Positions 8,832 to 17,081 of a stretch of DNA of 64,000 bases are shown in pieces; positions within the stretch are counted from its first letter, which is position 1; each line of letters opens with the position of its first letter. Under the pieces are notes generated by a model. The model was not told the DNA's origin. It did no database searches and saw only the letters and a list, made by a program, of their open reading frames with translations. The translations under genes and the position numbers were made by a program. The stretch is from Allobosea sp. LC85 (GTDB lineage Bacteria > Pseudomonadota > Alphaproteobacteria > Rhizobiales > Beijerinckiaceae): assembly GCF_000735605.1 (NCBI RefSeq), contig NZ_JPKG01000063.1, forward strand, positions 1-64,000. The letters are read 5' to 3'.

Positions 8832-9314
8832 ATGCCAGACTACAAACTCGACGATATCGACCGGCGTATCGTCCAGGCCCTCCAGGCCGACGGACGCATG
8901 AGCAATCAGGACCTGGCCGAAAAAGTCGGGCTTTCGCCCTCACCCTGCGCAAGGCGGGTTCGCCTGCTGGAGGAGGCCGGCATCATCGAGGGTTATGTCG
9001 CGGTCGTGAACCAGGACAAGCTCGGCCTCCCGGTCTCCGTCTTCGCCTCGATCAAGCTGGAGCGCCAGCGCGAGGAGGAGCTCGACCGCTTCGCGGCGGC
9101 GGTGACACGCTGGCCGGAAGTGGCCGACTGCTACCTGATGACCGGCCCGCGCGACTATCTGCTCCGCATCATCGTCAGTGACCTCGCCGCTTACGAACGT
9201 TTCCTGAAGGACAAGCTGACCCGGCTCGACAATGTCGCCTCGATCGAATCGAGCTTCGCGCTCGGGCAGGTCAAGCGCTCGTTCTCGGTGCCGGTGGAGC
9301 TGGGGCGGGGATAG
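8832..9314 (+). CDS. Lrp/AsnC family transcriptional regulator
   Basis: 160-residue regulator with the usual two-domain layout: an N-terminal helix-turn-helix (about residues 5-50, LDDIDRRIVQALQADGRMSN then DLAEKVGLSPSPCARRVRLL) and a C-terminal RAM ligand-binding domain (about 70-145, including VADCYLMTGPRDYLLRIIV). Proteins of this family sense amino acids or related effectors and bind palindromic sites as oligomers. It is divergent from the thiamine-dependent E1-like gene, with two operator-like palindromes in the shared gap, so it probably controls that gene and itself. The effector is unknown. Confidence 0.93.
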   Translation: MPDYKLDDIDRRIVQALQADGRMSNQDLAEKVGLSPSPCARRVRLLEEAGIIEGYVAVVNQDKLGLPVSVFASIKLERQREEELDRFAAAVTRWPEVADCYLMTGPRDYLLRIIVSDLAAYERFLKDKLTRLDNVASIESSFALGQVKRSFSVPVELGRG

Positions 9315-9323
9315 GCAGGCCAG

Positions 9324-10130
9324 CTACCAGCCACGCTGGCGCTTGATCATGTCCTTCTGGAAATTTCTCCAGGCGCAGACCCGGTGGACATATTCGCGGT
9401 CCCTTTCGGCTTCGCCAAAGGGCGCAACCTGCCAGTCCCAGCGTTCATCCGGCGGCGGGAGGGGAACGCCGCGCGCCAAGTCCAGCCGGTCCGTCACCGT
9501 GCCGTCGCGGTCGTGCTCGAGCATCTCGACATCGCTGATCAGGCAGATGCGCCCCGCGAAACGCTCAAGGTCCTGGAGATGCCAGGCGATGCAGTGCGCC
9601 GGCAGATCTTTGGGGAAGGCGGCTGCACGGTCCCCGTTCCCCTCGAGCCAGTCCTCGATCGGCCAGGCGAGCTGCGACATCAGGTTGGCCGAGATCACCA
9701 GATCGACCTCCGTGTCCGCACTGAGATCGGCCAGCGGGTCGCTGCGCCCTTGGCCCTCCCCCGCAAGCCAGCTCATGACGCCGGTCAGATCGCGCGTCAC
9801 AAGCTCGACATTGCGGCGCAGGGCCATGCGCAGCCTGACCTGAGGCAGATGCACCGCATCGATCAGAACGACACGTTGAAAGCGTGCACAGAGCAGATCG
9901 AGCGGCACGTCCCGCACCAGTCCCGAGCCGAGCACGACCACGATGCGGTGGCGCTCGAGCTCGCCGACGATTTGCGTGACGAGCGCCTGACAGCGCTGGT
10001 GATGCGGCGCCCAGCTCTCGCGCTGGCGCAGCCCCCGTGCCCAGAGAGCTGTGCTTTCCCGCAACAGGCCGAGCTGCCGCGTCATCCGGCCGGCCGGGGT
10101 CGCAAGCGTCAGCAGGAACTCAGCCAGCAT
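9324..10130 (-). CDS. Uncharacterised protein, methyltransferase-like fold
   Basis: 268-residue soluble protein with no clear named family. The central segment IVVVLGSGLVRDVPLDLLC followed by FQRVVLIDAVH looks like a Rossmann-type nucleotide-binding start and acidic-ended second strand, as in SAM-dependent methyltransferases, and DLVISANLMSQLAWPIEDWL would fit the fourth strand. The C-terminus ends in a conserved-looking WRNFQKDMIKRQRGW segment. No catalytic motif is decisive, so function is left open. It ends 9 bases from the convergent lrp gene. A small palindromic repeat lies just upstream of its start. Confidence 0.7.
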   Translation of the reverse strand: MLAEFLLTLATPAGRMTRQLGLLRESTALWARGLRQRESWAPHHQRCQALVTQIVGELERHRIVVVLGSGLVRDVPLDLLCARFQRVVLIDAVHLPQVRLRMALRRNVELVTRDLTGVMSWLAGEGQGRSDPLADLSADTEVDLVISANLMSQLAWPIEDWLEGNGDRAAAFPKDLPAHCIAWHLQDLERFAGRICLISDVEMLEHDRDGTVTDRLDLARGVPLPPPDERWDWQVAPFGEAERDREYVHRVCAWRNFQKDMIKRQRGW

Positions 10131-10134
10131 CAGG

Positions 10135-10179
10135 GCATGAGTCCGAAAAATGGGAAGCGAGTTTCGGACACAGTCATGC
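10135..10179. repeat. Small dispersed palindromic repeat, copy 1
   Basis: 45-bp element with nested inverted repeats: outer arms GCATGA/TCATGC and inner arms GTCCGAAA/TTTCGGAC. It resembles the element at 52136-52182 in length, nested layout and core (CCGAAAA...TTTTCGG), so both appear to be members of one intergenic repeat family. Confidence 0.6.
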
Positions 10180-10194
10180 GCAGTCCCGGTGTCT

Positions 10195-11328
10195 TCAGGT
10201 CAGAGCGCCGCGCCCCGCAACCGGCCAGAGCGTCTCGACATGCGCATCCGGACCGTGCAGCCCGCGCACGCCGACATACCAGTCGTGCAGGTTCACCGTC
10301 GGGTCGCAATGACCGGGAATGAGCAGGATACGGTCGCCGCGATGCGGCAGGGCGATCGGGTCGCCGGTGAGCACGCCATGCTCGTCAGAGGGTTTGGTAT
10401 AAATCACGCCGTCGCGCTGGAACGGCATGGGCATGCCGGAATCGACCGCCGCCGCCTTGTGCCCGGCATCGACAATGGCGCGGTCCGGCACGGGCTTGCT
10501 CATCACCCCGGCAAGGACGAAAAGCGCGTGTTCGAAGGCCCTGAAGGGGGTACCGTCCGCCTGTCGATTGCGGGCGTAATCTGCATCCATGAAGATGTAG
10601 GAGCCTGCCTGGATCTCGTTCCAGATGCCGGACTGGCTTTCGAGCTCATAGGTACCGGTGCCGGCGCCGCTGACATACTCGCAGTTGAGGCCTGCCTGGG
10701 CGAGACGCTCCACCGCATTGCGGGCAAGCAGCCCGGCGCGCTCGATCGCCTCGCTCCGCTCGTCGATCGAGCGCATATGCTGGGCAGAACCGTGATAGGC
10801 CTGAATGCCCGAGAAGCGCAGCGAATTGCTGCGCGCGACCGCCTCGGCGATCCGGACTGCTTCGCCGACTGCGACGCCGCAGCGGCGCCCGCCGATATCG
10901 AGTTCGACCATGACGTCGAGCATCACGTCGTGCCGCGCAGCCGCCTCCGCCGCCTCGCGCACGCCCTCGGGATGATCGACGCAAAGGCCGATTCGTGCGT
11001 TGCGCGCCAGCTTGGCGAGCCGGTCGAGTTTAGCCGGGCCGACGATCTCGTTGGTGACCAGAACATCGCCGACGCCGCCTGCGACAAGAATTTCGGCTTC
11101 GGAGACCTTCTGGCAGCACTGGCCGACAGCGCCATGCGCGATCTGGAGCAGTGCGATGTCCGGGCTCTTATGCGTCTTGGCATGAGGGCGAAGACGTACG
11201 CCATGGGCCTGCGTATAGGCGGCCATGGCGACGAGATTCCGCTCGAAGGCGTCGAGATCGAGAACGAGCGCTGGCGTGTCGATCTCGGCGAAGCTCTGGC
11301 CGATCTGGGCCGGCGGGGGCGCGGGCAT
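10195..11328 (-). CDS. DSD1-type PLP enzyme (D-threonine/3-hydroxyaspartate aldolase-like)
   Basis: 377-residue PLP-dependent enzyme of the alanine racemase-fold DSD1 family. Members include D-serine dehydratase, D-threonine aldolase and the 3-hydroxy-D-aspartate aldolase BhcC. The PLP lysine lies in RLRPHAKTHKSPDIA, the strand AYHGSAQH follows, and the metal-site region near the C-terminus shows LIPGHCDPTVNLHDWYV, where His and Cys normally bind the metal ion needed by this family. The substrate cannot be settled; no other genes of the beta-hydroxyaspartate cycle are nearby. It is divergent from the ABC exporter at 11472 with a 143-bp gap. Confidence 0.85.
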   Translation of the reverse strand: MPAPPPAQIGQSFAEIDTPALVLDLDAFERNLVAMAAYTQAHGVRLRPHAKTHKSPDIALLQIAHGAVGQCCQKVSEAEILVAGGVGDVLVTNEIVGPAKLDRLAKLARNARIGLCVDHPEGVREAAEAAARHDVMLDVMVELDIGGRRCGVAVGEAVRIAEAVARSNSLRFSGIQAYHGSAQHMRSIDERSEAIERAGLLARNAVERLAQAGLNCEYVSGAGTGTYELESQSGIWNEIQAGSYIFMDADYARNRQADGTPFRAFEHALFVLAGVMSKPVPDRAIVDAGHKAAAVDSGMPMPFQRDGVIYTKPSDEHGVLTGDPIALPHRGDRILLIPGHCDPTVNLHDWYVGVRGLHGPDAHVETLWPVAGRGALT

Positions 11329-11471
11329 GGGTGTACGCTATCTCCTGAATCAGTTGCAGCACTGTGGCTATGGGACGCCAGCTTCGTGTCTGGAACAAGA
11401 CCGGAGCACGAGGAGGCCCCCCGCCGCCATGCCAGTGGCATATCACGGTCGAGCATGTTAGGCCGCGCGCC

Positions 11472-13292
11472 ATGAAGATCGGCCGCGTTACCGACGACAC
11501 CTTTGCGCTCTTCGCCCGCGTCTGGCGCGAGCGTGTCAGCGCCTACCTGCCCCAGATGGCGATGATCCTGGCACTTGTGGTGGTGATCGCCGCAACGACC
11601 AGCTTCTACCCGCTGCTCATCAAGGCCGCTTTCGACGCCTTCGCCGACCCCTTGTCGGCGGAAGCGACGGGCTTCGTGCGCCGGATGGAGCGGCTCGTCT
11701 CGAAGTCGATCGGGATCGAGATCGGCGTGGTCAATGCCGTTGCCGTCGTGGTCGTCATCGTCACGGCGATCAAGGGCTTCTCGCTGCTCACGCAAACCGT
11801 CATGACCAACAGCGTGGTCAGCCGAATCGAAGCGGACATGCAGTCCGCGCTTTACGCGCATCTGATCGATGCCGACCTCGCACAGCTCCAGCGCGAGAAT
11901 CCCGCCTCGCTGACCCAGCGCTTCACCACCGACTTCACCTATGTGAAGGAGGCATTGACCCGGATCATCAACATCGCGGTGCGCGATGTCATGACCTCCA
12001 TCGCACTCGTCGGGGCCTTGCTCTGGATCGATTGGCAGATGACCCTTGTCGTCCTGCTGATCGCCCCGATCGTCGCGCGCCCGATCGGCCGGATCGGCAA
12101 GAAGCTGCGCCGCATGGCGATGTCGCAGCAGGAGCAGACGGGCATCATGGCAAGCCTCGTCACCGAGAGCCTGCAAGGTGCCCGCGTCGCCAAGACAGAC
12201 TCGCTCGAGCCCTATCTCAAGGCGCGCGCCGCGCATGCCTTCGAGACGATCCGCAGCCTGAAGATGAAGGCCGCCAATGCCCGCGGCCGGCTCGACCCGC
12301 TGCTCGAGGTCGCCGGTGGTCTGGCGGTCGCCGGCGTTCTCGCGGCCATCGGCGTCAGGATCACCGCGGGCACCAGCACGATCGGCGATTTTACCGGCTA
12401 TGTCTCGGCGCTGCTGCTCGCGGCACAGCCGATGCGTTCGCTCGGCAACCTCAACGCCATCCTGCAGGAGGCCGGCGCCTCGCTGAAACGCTACTACGCC
12501 CTGATCGACGAGAAGCCATTGGTCACCGAGCGCCCCGGTGCGCAGCCGCTCAAGGTCGGCGCCGGCGAGATCGCCTTCCGGCATGTGCGCTTCCGCTATC
12601 GCGATGATGCCCGCGCCCTGGAAGGCATCGATCTCGTCGCGCAGGGGGGCAAGATGACGGCGCTGGTCGGTCGCTCCGGCTCCGGCAAGTCGACGCTGCT
12701 CACCCTGGCGCCGCGCCTCTACGACCCGAGCGAAGGCCGTATCGAGATCGACGGGCAGGATCTGCGCGACGTCACGCTCGCCAGCCTGCGCGGCCAGATC
12801 GGCGTCGTCAGCCAGGATGTCATGCTCTTCGACGATACCGTGCGGGCCAACATCGCCTTTGGCCGGCCGGGAGCGACCGAGGCCGAGATCATGGCCGCCG
12901 CCAGGGATGCAGCGGCGCATGATTTCATCATGGCCATGCCCGATGGCTACGACACGCAGGTCGGCGAGCGCGGTTCGAAACTGTCAGGTGGCGAACGCCA
13001 GCGTGTCGCCATCGCGCGAGCCATCCTGAAGGATGCGCCGATCCTGCTGCTCGACGAGGCGACGAGCGCGCTCGACACCGAGTCCGAGCGGCTCGTCCAG
13101 CAGGCGTTGGCCCGGCTGATGAAGAACCGCACCACGCTGGTGATTGCGCATCGCCTCTCGACCGTGCGCGAGGCCGATCTCATCGTCGTGCTGGAGGAGG
13201 GCCGGATCGTCGAGACCGGCAGCCACGACGCGCTAATCGCGCATGACGGCACCTATGCCCGGCTGCACCGGCTGCAATTCACCGAGACCTGA
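11472..13292 (+). CDS. ABC exporter, fused permease and ATPase (MsbA-like)
   Basis: 606-residue half-transporter: six predicted membrane spans in the first 330 residues and a nucleotide-binding domain in the rest. The Walker A motif is GRSGSGKST, the Q-loop falls in IGVVSQDVML, the signature is LSGGERQRVAIARA, the Walker B is ILLLDEATSALD, and the H-loop is IAHRLST. The layout matches MsbA-type exporters of lipid A or other hydrophobic substrates across the inner membrane. The ATG at 11472 gives the normal family length; an upstream in-frame extension is unsupported. Substrate not determinable. It is followed after 12 bases by a convergent gene. Confidence 0.92.
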   Translation: MKIGRVTDDTFALFARVWRERVSAYLPQMAMILALVVVIAATTSFYPLLIKAAFDAFADPLSAEATGFVRRMERLVSKSIGIEIGVVNAVAVVVVIVTAIKGFSLLTQTVMTNSVVSRIEADMQSALYAHLIDADLAQLQRENPASLTQRFTTDFTYVKEALTRIINIAVRDVMTSIALVGALLWIDWQMTLVVLLIAPIVARPIGRIGKKLRRMAMSQQEQTGIMASLVTESLQGARVAKTDSLEPYLKARAAHAFETIRSLKMKAANARGRLDPLLEVAGGLAVAGVLAAIGVRITAGTSTIGDFTGYVSALLLAAQPMRSLGNLNAILQEAGASLKRYYALIDEKPLVTERPGAQPLKVGAGEIAFRHVRFRYRDDARALEGIDLVAQGGKMTALVGRSGSGKSTLLTLAPRLYDPSEGRIEIDGQDLRDVTLASLRGQIGVVSQDVMLFDDTVRANIAFGRPGATEAEIMAAARDAAAHDFIMAMPDGYDTQVGERGSKLSGGERQRVAIARAILKDAPILLLDEATSALDTESERLVQQALARLMKNRTTLVIAHRLSTVREADLIVVLEEGRIVETGSHDALIAHDGTYARLHRLQFTET

Positions 13293-13304
13293 AACGCGCC
13301 GATC

Positions 13305-13874
13305 TCAAGGCTCGCGGGCGAGCGCGTCCACGGCGGCCTGAAAGCCCTTGAACGAGAAGGGCAGCGCAACGGCGCGGTTGGCGCCATCCTGATAGCGAAG
13401 TTGGCCGGCTTCGCCATAGCCGCGCCAGCGCTTCAGCAGGTCATCGCTCACATTCACCTCGGCGAAGCAGCCGCCGGGAAGGCAGCGCTGGAAGTCGGCA
13501 AGCGTCCCCTCGTCCTTCTCTCCGAGCGCAAGGCGGATACCGGCCTTGGCGCCGAGGCTCACATTTGGCGGCACCTGCACCACCAGCTTGTAAGGCTCGT
13601 TGCGCACCGGCCGCCCGAGCGCGATCAGCGCCACCGGGCCGCGCTGCCCCTGCACCTCGAGTGTCTGCACGATCTCGCAGATCCGGGTACCGACGCCCTG
13701 CTGGCAGCGATGTGTCCAGTCGCCATAGGTCGCCGTCGTATTGTCCGGCTGCGAAACACCGCCAGGAGCGGCCGGAGCTTGTGCGCTCGCGGAGGGGCGC
13801 TGTGCCTGGGCAAGGGCTGCGCCGCTGAAGATCACGACGGAAACGAGCGCGAGAGGCCTAAGCTTGGAAATCAC
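13305..13874 (-). CDS. IalB-family (invasion associated locus B) exported protein
   Basis: 189-residue secreted protein with a signal peptide (positively charged start, hydrophobic core, cleavage near SGAALAQAQ). The mature part has the IalB-family layout: a YGDWTHRCQ opening with cysteine, ICEIVQTLEV, and a later CLPGGCFAEV cysteine pair. IalB proteins are periplasmic or outer-membrane-associated; the name comes from Bartonella invasion, but most Hyphomicrobiales carry paralogues without a known role. The GTG at 13874 is chosen because AGGGGG lies upstream and the signal peptide begins there. It is downstream of obgE on the same strand, 114 bases away. Confidence 0.85.
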   Translation of the reverse strand: MISKLRPLALVSVVIFSGAALAQAQRPSASAQAPAAPGGVSQPDNTTATYGDWTHRCQQGVGTRICEIVQTLEVQGQRGPVALIALGRPVRNEPYKLVVQVPPNVSLGAKAGIRLALGEKDEGTLADFQRCLPGGCFAEVNVSDDLLKRWRGYGEAGQLRYQDGANRAVALPFSFKGFQAAVDALAREP

Positions 13875-13988
13875 CTGACAAGTCCCCCTTTGACGGCAAC
13901 CGCGAGTTAGACGGCGGCGCGTGTTTCCACGCAAGCCGTTTGCGGCTGCCTGGGAACGGTCGTCAACAACACCGTGGCAATTCACAGG

Positions 13989-15032
13989 TTATGGGCGCCA
14001 ACCGGCCTCCAGCGCCGGCGCATCGGCCTTGGCCTCTTCCTGCCGTGCCTCCTCGACCACCGCGAACAGGGCACGCAAGGCATCGTCGACGCCCTGGCCA
14101 GACGCTGACGACAGCACGATCGGCATGCGCTTGGCGGCCCGCTTCAGCCGCGCGACCTGCTCCTTGAGCAGCTCGGGGCTCAGCGCGTCCACTTTCGAGA
14201 GCGCCACGATCTCAGGCTTCTCGGCCAGGCCCTCGCCATAGGCCTTGAGCTCCTCCCGAACGGTCTTGTAGGCCTTGCCGGCATGTTCGCTGGTGCCTTC
14301 GACCAGATGCAGCAACACCCGGCAGCGCTCGATATGGCCGAGAAAGCGATCGCCGAGCCCATGACCCTCATGCGCTCCCTCGATCAGGCCAGGAATATCG
14401 GCCAACACCATCTCGCGCCCGTCAACCCGTACGACGCCAAGGCCGGGATGCAGGGTGGTGAAGGGATAATCGGCGATCTTCGGCTTCGCAGCGGTGACGG
14501 TGGCGAGAAATGTCGACTTGCCTGCATTGGGGAGGCCCACAAGCCCGGCATCGGCAATCAACTTTAGGCGGAGCCAGACCCAGCGCTCCTCGCCCGGCAG
14601 GCCCGGATTGGCATGGCGCGGCGCCTGGTTGGTCGAGGTCTTGAAATAGGCGTTGCCGAAGCCGCCATTGCCGCCCTTGCACAGAACGAAACGCTGGCCG
14701 GGTTCGGTCAGGTCGGCGACCAGGGTCTCACCGTCCTCGTCGAAGACCTGCGTACCTGGCGGCACCTTGAGCACGATCGGCGGGCCATTGGCGCCATGCC
14801 GGTCCTTGCCCATGCCATGTTCGCCGATCTTGGCCTTGAAATGCTGCTGGAAGCGGAAGTCGATCAGCGTGTTGAGTCCCTGCACGCATTCGATCACGAC
14901 ATCGCCACCGCGTCCGCCGTCGCCGCCATTGGGGCCGCCGAACTCGATGAATTTTTCGCGCCGGAAGGAGACGCAGCCCGCGCCACCGTCACCGGCCTTC
15001 ACATAGATCTTGGCTTGGTCGAGGAATTTCAT
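13989..15032 (-). CDS. obgE: GTPase ObgE/CgtA
   Basis: 347-residue essential GTPase acting in ribosome assembly (50S subunit) and stress control. The N-terminal Obg fold is glycine-rich (GDGGAGCVSFRREK, GGPNGGDGG), residues 1-158. The G domain shows G1 LPNAGKSTFL, G3 DIPGLIEGAHEG, G4 LSKVD and G5 near VLSSASG. The C-terminus is short, as in many alphaproteobacteria. No rplU-rpmA pair lies upstream in the window; the adjacent upstream gene is a convergent LysR regulator, 44 bases away and on the same strand. Confidence 0.96.
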   Translation of the reverse strand: MKFLDQAKIYVKAGDGGAGCVSFRREKFIEFGGPNGGDGGRGGDVVIECVQGLNTLIDFRFQQHFKAKIGEHGMGKDRHGANGPPIVLKVPPGTQVFDEDGETLVADLTEPGQRFVLCKGGNGGFGNAYFKTSTNQAPRHANPGLPGEERWVWLRLKLIADAGLVGLPNAGKSTFLATVTAAKPKIADYPFTTLHPGLGVVRVDGREMVLADIPGLIEGAHEGHGLGDRFLGHIERCRVLLHLVEGTSEHAGKAYKTVREELKAYGEGLAEKPEIVALSKVDALSPELLKEQVARLKRAAKRMPIVLSSASGQGVDDALRALFAVVEEARQEEAKADAPALEAGWRP

Positions 15033-15076
15033 TGCTTCTCAGTAGTGGGCCGCGGGCCGAAGGGCAATGCGGGCGC

Positions 15077-15943
15077 TCACGCGGCAAGCCGTGGCGCAGC
15101 CATTTCTTCGCGAAGCGCCTGTGCGAAGCGCCGGGCCGCGAGACTCGGGTTGGGTGCAACGATCAGACCGACCGAAAGCTCGAACAGCGGCGGCAGGCCC
15201 TCAGCCGCGCCAAGCCGCCGCAGGCTCGGCGGAACCGCACTTTCGGTGATCGCGGTGACGCAGAATCCGGCCTCGACGGCCGAGATCACGCCTGCCGTAT
15301 GCGAGGAGGAGAAGACCAGCCGATGCGCCCGCCCTGCTCCGGTGAGCGCCGCCAGGACACGAGGGCGAGCCCGGCAGCCCTCCGAAAACAGGGCAAGCGG
15401 CAGAACCTCCTGCAATTCCGGGCGATGACCGCGCGCCGCGACCCAGACCAGCGGCTCGCGGCGCAGCGTTTCTCCCTTTGGCCGCACCGGATCCTGCGTG
15501 ATCACGGCGATATCGAACTCACCAGCCGCAAGCGCGGGCTCGATCCGCTTCGAGAGATCGCAGCGCAGTTCCAGCTCGACGCGCGGATGCTCGGCCGCAA
15601 ACCGTGCGATCAGCGGTCGCAGATAGGCGTCGACATAGTCGTCGGGCACACCGACCCGCAGGCGCCCCGTGGCTGCCTCGCCGCCCAGATCAGCCAGCGC
15701 TTCGCGCTCGACCGCGAGCAGGCGGCGGGCATGACCGATCAGCCGTTCGCCGGCATCGGTCGGCGTCACCCCACGGCGCGAGCGCTCAAGCAGCTTCTGG
15801 CCCAGCTGCGCCTCGAGATCCTGGATGCGGACAGAAACCGCCGATTGCGTGCGGCCAAGCCTGATGCTCGCTGCCGTGAAGCCGCCGGTCTCGGCGACCG
15901 TCACCAGCATATCCAGCGCCGCCAGATCGAAATGAGTCGCCAT
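15077..15943 (-). CDS. LysR family transcriptional regulator
   Basis: 288-residue LysR-type regulator. The N-terminal winged helix-turn-helix (about residues 1-60) includes LDMLVTVAETGGFTAASIRL and GRTQSAVSVRIQDLEAQLG; the rest is the periplasmic-binding-like effector domain. It is divergent from a DMT-family exporter at 16040, with an inverted repeat in the gap that overlaps its own start codon, so it likely represses itself and controls the exporter. The effector is unknown but may be the exported metabolite. Confidence 0.93.
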   Translation of the reverse strand: MATHFDLAALDMLVTVAETGGFTAASIRLGRTQSAVSVRIQDLEAQLGQKLLERSRRGVTPTDAGERLIGHARRLLAVEREALADLGGEAATGRLRVGVPDDYVDAYLRPLIARFAAEHPRVELELRCDLSKRIEPALAAGEFDIAVITQDPVRPKGETLRREPLVWVAARGHRPELQEVLPLALFSEGCRARPRVLAALTGAGRAHRLVFSSSHTAGVISAVEAGFCVTAITESAVPPSLRRLGAAEGLPPLFELSVGLIVAPNPSLAARRFAQALREEMAAPRLAA

Positions 15944-15978
15944 CGTTCCGCTCCATCGGAAATTCGAATGGAACGATG
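15941..15978. promoter_or_regulatory. Nested inverted repeat in LysR/DMT intergenic region
   Basis: Perfect 9-bp arms CATCGTTCC (15941-15949) and GGAACGATG (15970-15978) enclose an inner TCCAT/ATGGA pair and the palindrome ATTCGAAT. The left arm includes the LysR start codon. This is the expected location of a LysR autoregulatory site. Confidence 0.5.
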
Positions 15979-16039
15979 AGAATAATCCGTTTTTCCGATT
16001 GAAGGAAGCGCACTATATCGCCGGCACTGCCCGTTGCGG

Positions 16040-16960
16040 ATGACTCAGATGACCACCCCGAGCCTTGCCCTGTCACGTCCGGCTGCACCCGGCCTCGCCA
16101 TGTTCGTCGCCCTGATGACAGGCGCGACCTGCATCGGCTTTTCCGGCATCTTCGTGCGTTATGCCGATGTCGGCCCGGCCGCCGCCGGCTTCTGGCGCAT
16201 GCTCTTTGCTCTGCCCGTGCTCGCAGCCTGGACCGCGTTCGAACAGCGCAAGACCACATCGGGTGCCACGCGCTCCCACGGATGGTGGCCAATCGCGCTG
16301 GCCGGGTTCGCCTTCGCCGTCGACGTGACGCTCTACAATGCCTCGCTTGGCTTCACGACGATCGCCAACGCCTCGCTGCTCGGCAATCTCTCGCCGGTCG
16401 TCGTTGTCCTGGCGGCCTGGCTCCTGCTCGGTGAGAAGCCGACCGGGCGCATCCTCGGCGCGTTGTTGCTGGCGATCGGCGGCGCGCTGATGCTGGTGCT
16501 GCCGAAATTCGCGTCCTCGACGGCCGCGGCCAGTCCGGGCAGCATTTTCGGCGACAGCCTGGCGGTCGGCGCAGCCTTCTCCTACGCCGTCTATATCATC
16601 GCCATTCGCCGGGCCCGGGATTTTGCCGATGCCGGCCGCATCGGCCTGATCTCCAGTGCACTCTGCGCCGTCTTCTGCATCGCGGTCGCAATCCTGCTTG
16701 GCGAAACCATCCTGCCGCAGAGCCTGCAGGGCTGGCTCGCGGTGATCGCGCTCGGCCTCGTCTCGCATGCGCTGGGCCAGGGACTGATCACGCTGGCGCT
16801 CGGCCAGTATGGCGCCAGCGCCGCCTCGCTGGTGATGGTCTGGCCGGCGCTGGTCAGTGTGCTCGCCGCCTGGGCGATCTTTGCCGAACAGCCCTCGCCC
16901 GCGCAGGCCTTTGGCGGCGTGGCGATTCTGGCAGCGGTTCTGCTGGTCCGGAAGGGCTGA
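16040..16960 (+). CDS. DMT superfamily transporter (EamA)
   Basis: 306-residue inner-membrane protein with two EamA repeats and about ten membrane spans. The first repeat contains FSGIFVRYADVGPAAAGFWRM and the second ends in WPALVSVLAAWAIFAEQP with a terminal VAILAAVLLVRKG helix. Members export amino acids and other metabolites. The ATG at 16040 (or 16049) is preferred to the TTG at 16034. It is divergent from a LysR regulator, a common exporter-regulator arrangement, which suggests inducible export. It is convergent with the RND gene at 17082. Confidence 0.9.
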   Translation: MTQMTTPSLALSRPAAPGLAMFVALMTGATCIGFSGIFVRYADVGPAAAGFWRMLFALPVLAAWTAFEQRKTTSGATRSHGWWPIALAGFAFAVDVTLYNASLGFTTIANASLLGNLSPVVVVLAAWLLLGEKPTGRILGALLLAIGGALMLVLPKFASSTAAASPGSIFGDSLAVGAAFSYAVYIIAIRRARDFADAGRIGLISSALCAVFCIAVAILLGETILPQSLQGWLAVIALGLVSHALGQGLITLALGQYGASAASLVMVWPALVSVLAAWAIFAEQPSPAQAFGGVAILAAVLLVRKG

Positions 16961-17081
16961 GGTTCGTTACCTTTTCCCCGCCGCCCCTGAAGTGGCCTGA
17001 GATTGCTGCGCTCCTGCCGCTCAATCTCGGGGTGCCATCGACGGGACGACACCCCTCGAGTTCCAGCTTCCCGTCCGACCC

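Noticed and set aside
10923..12920. 665-codon minus-strand frame across the DSD1 and ABC exporter genes
   Set aside because: It overlaps two motif-complete genes and has low-complexity Asp/Arg/His-rich translation; it is a shadow.
16961..17081. GAGATTG/CAATCTC inverted repeat as a terminator between convergent genes
   Set aside because: The stem is 7 bp with a loop of about 16 bases and no T-run; too weak to list as a feature.
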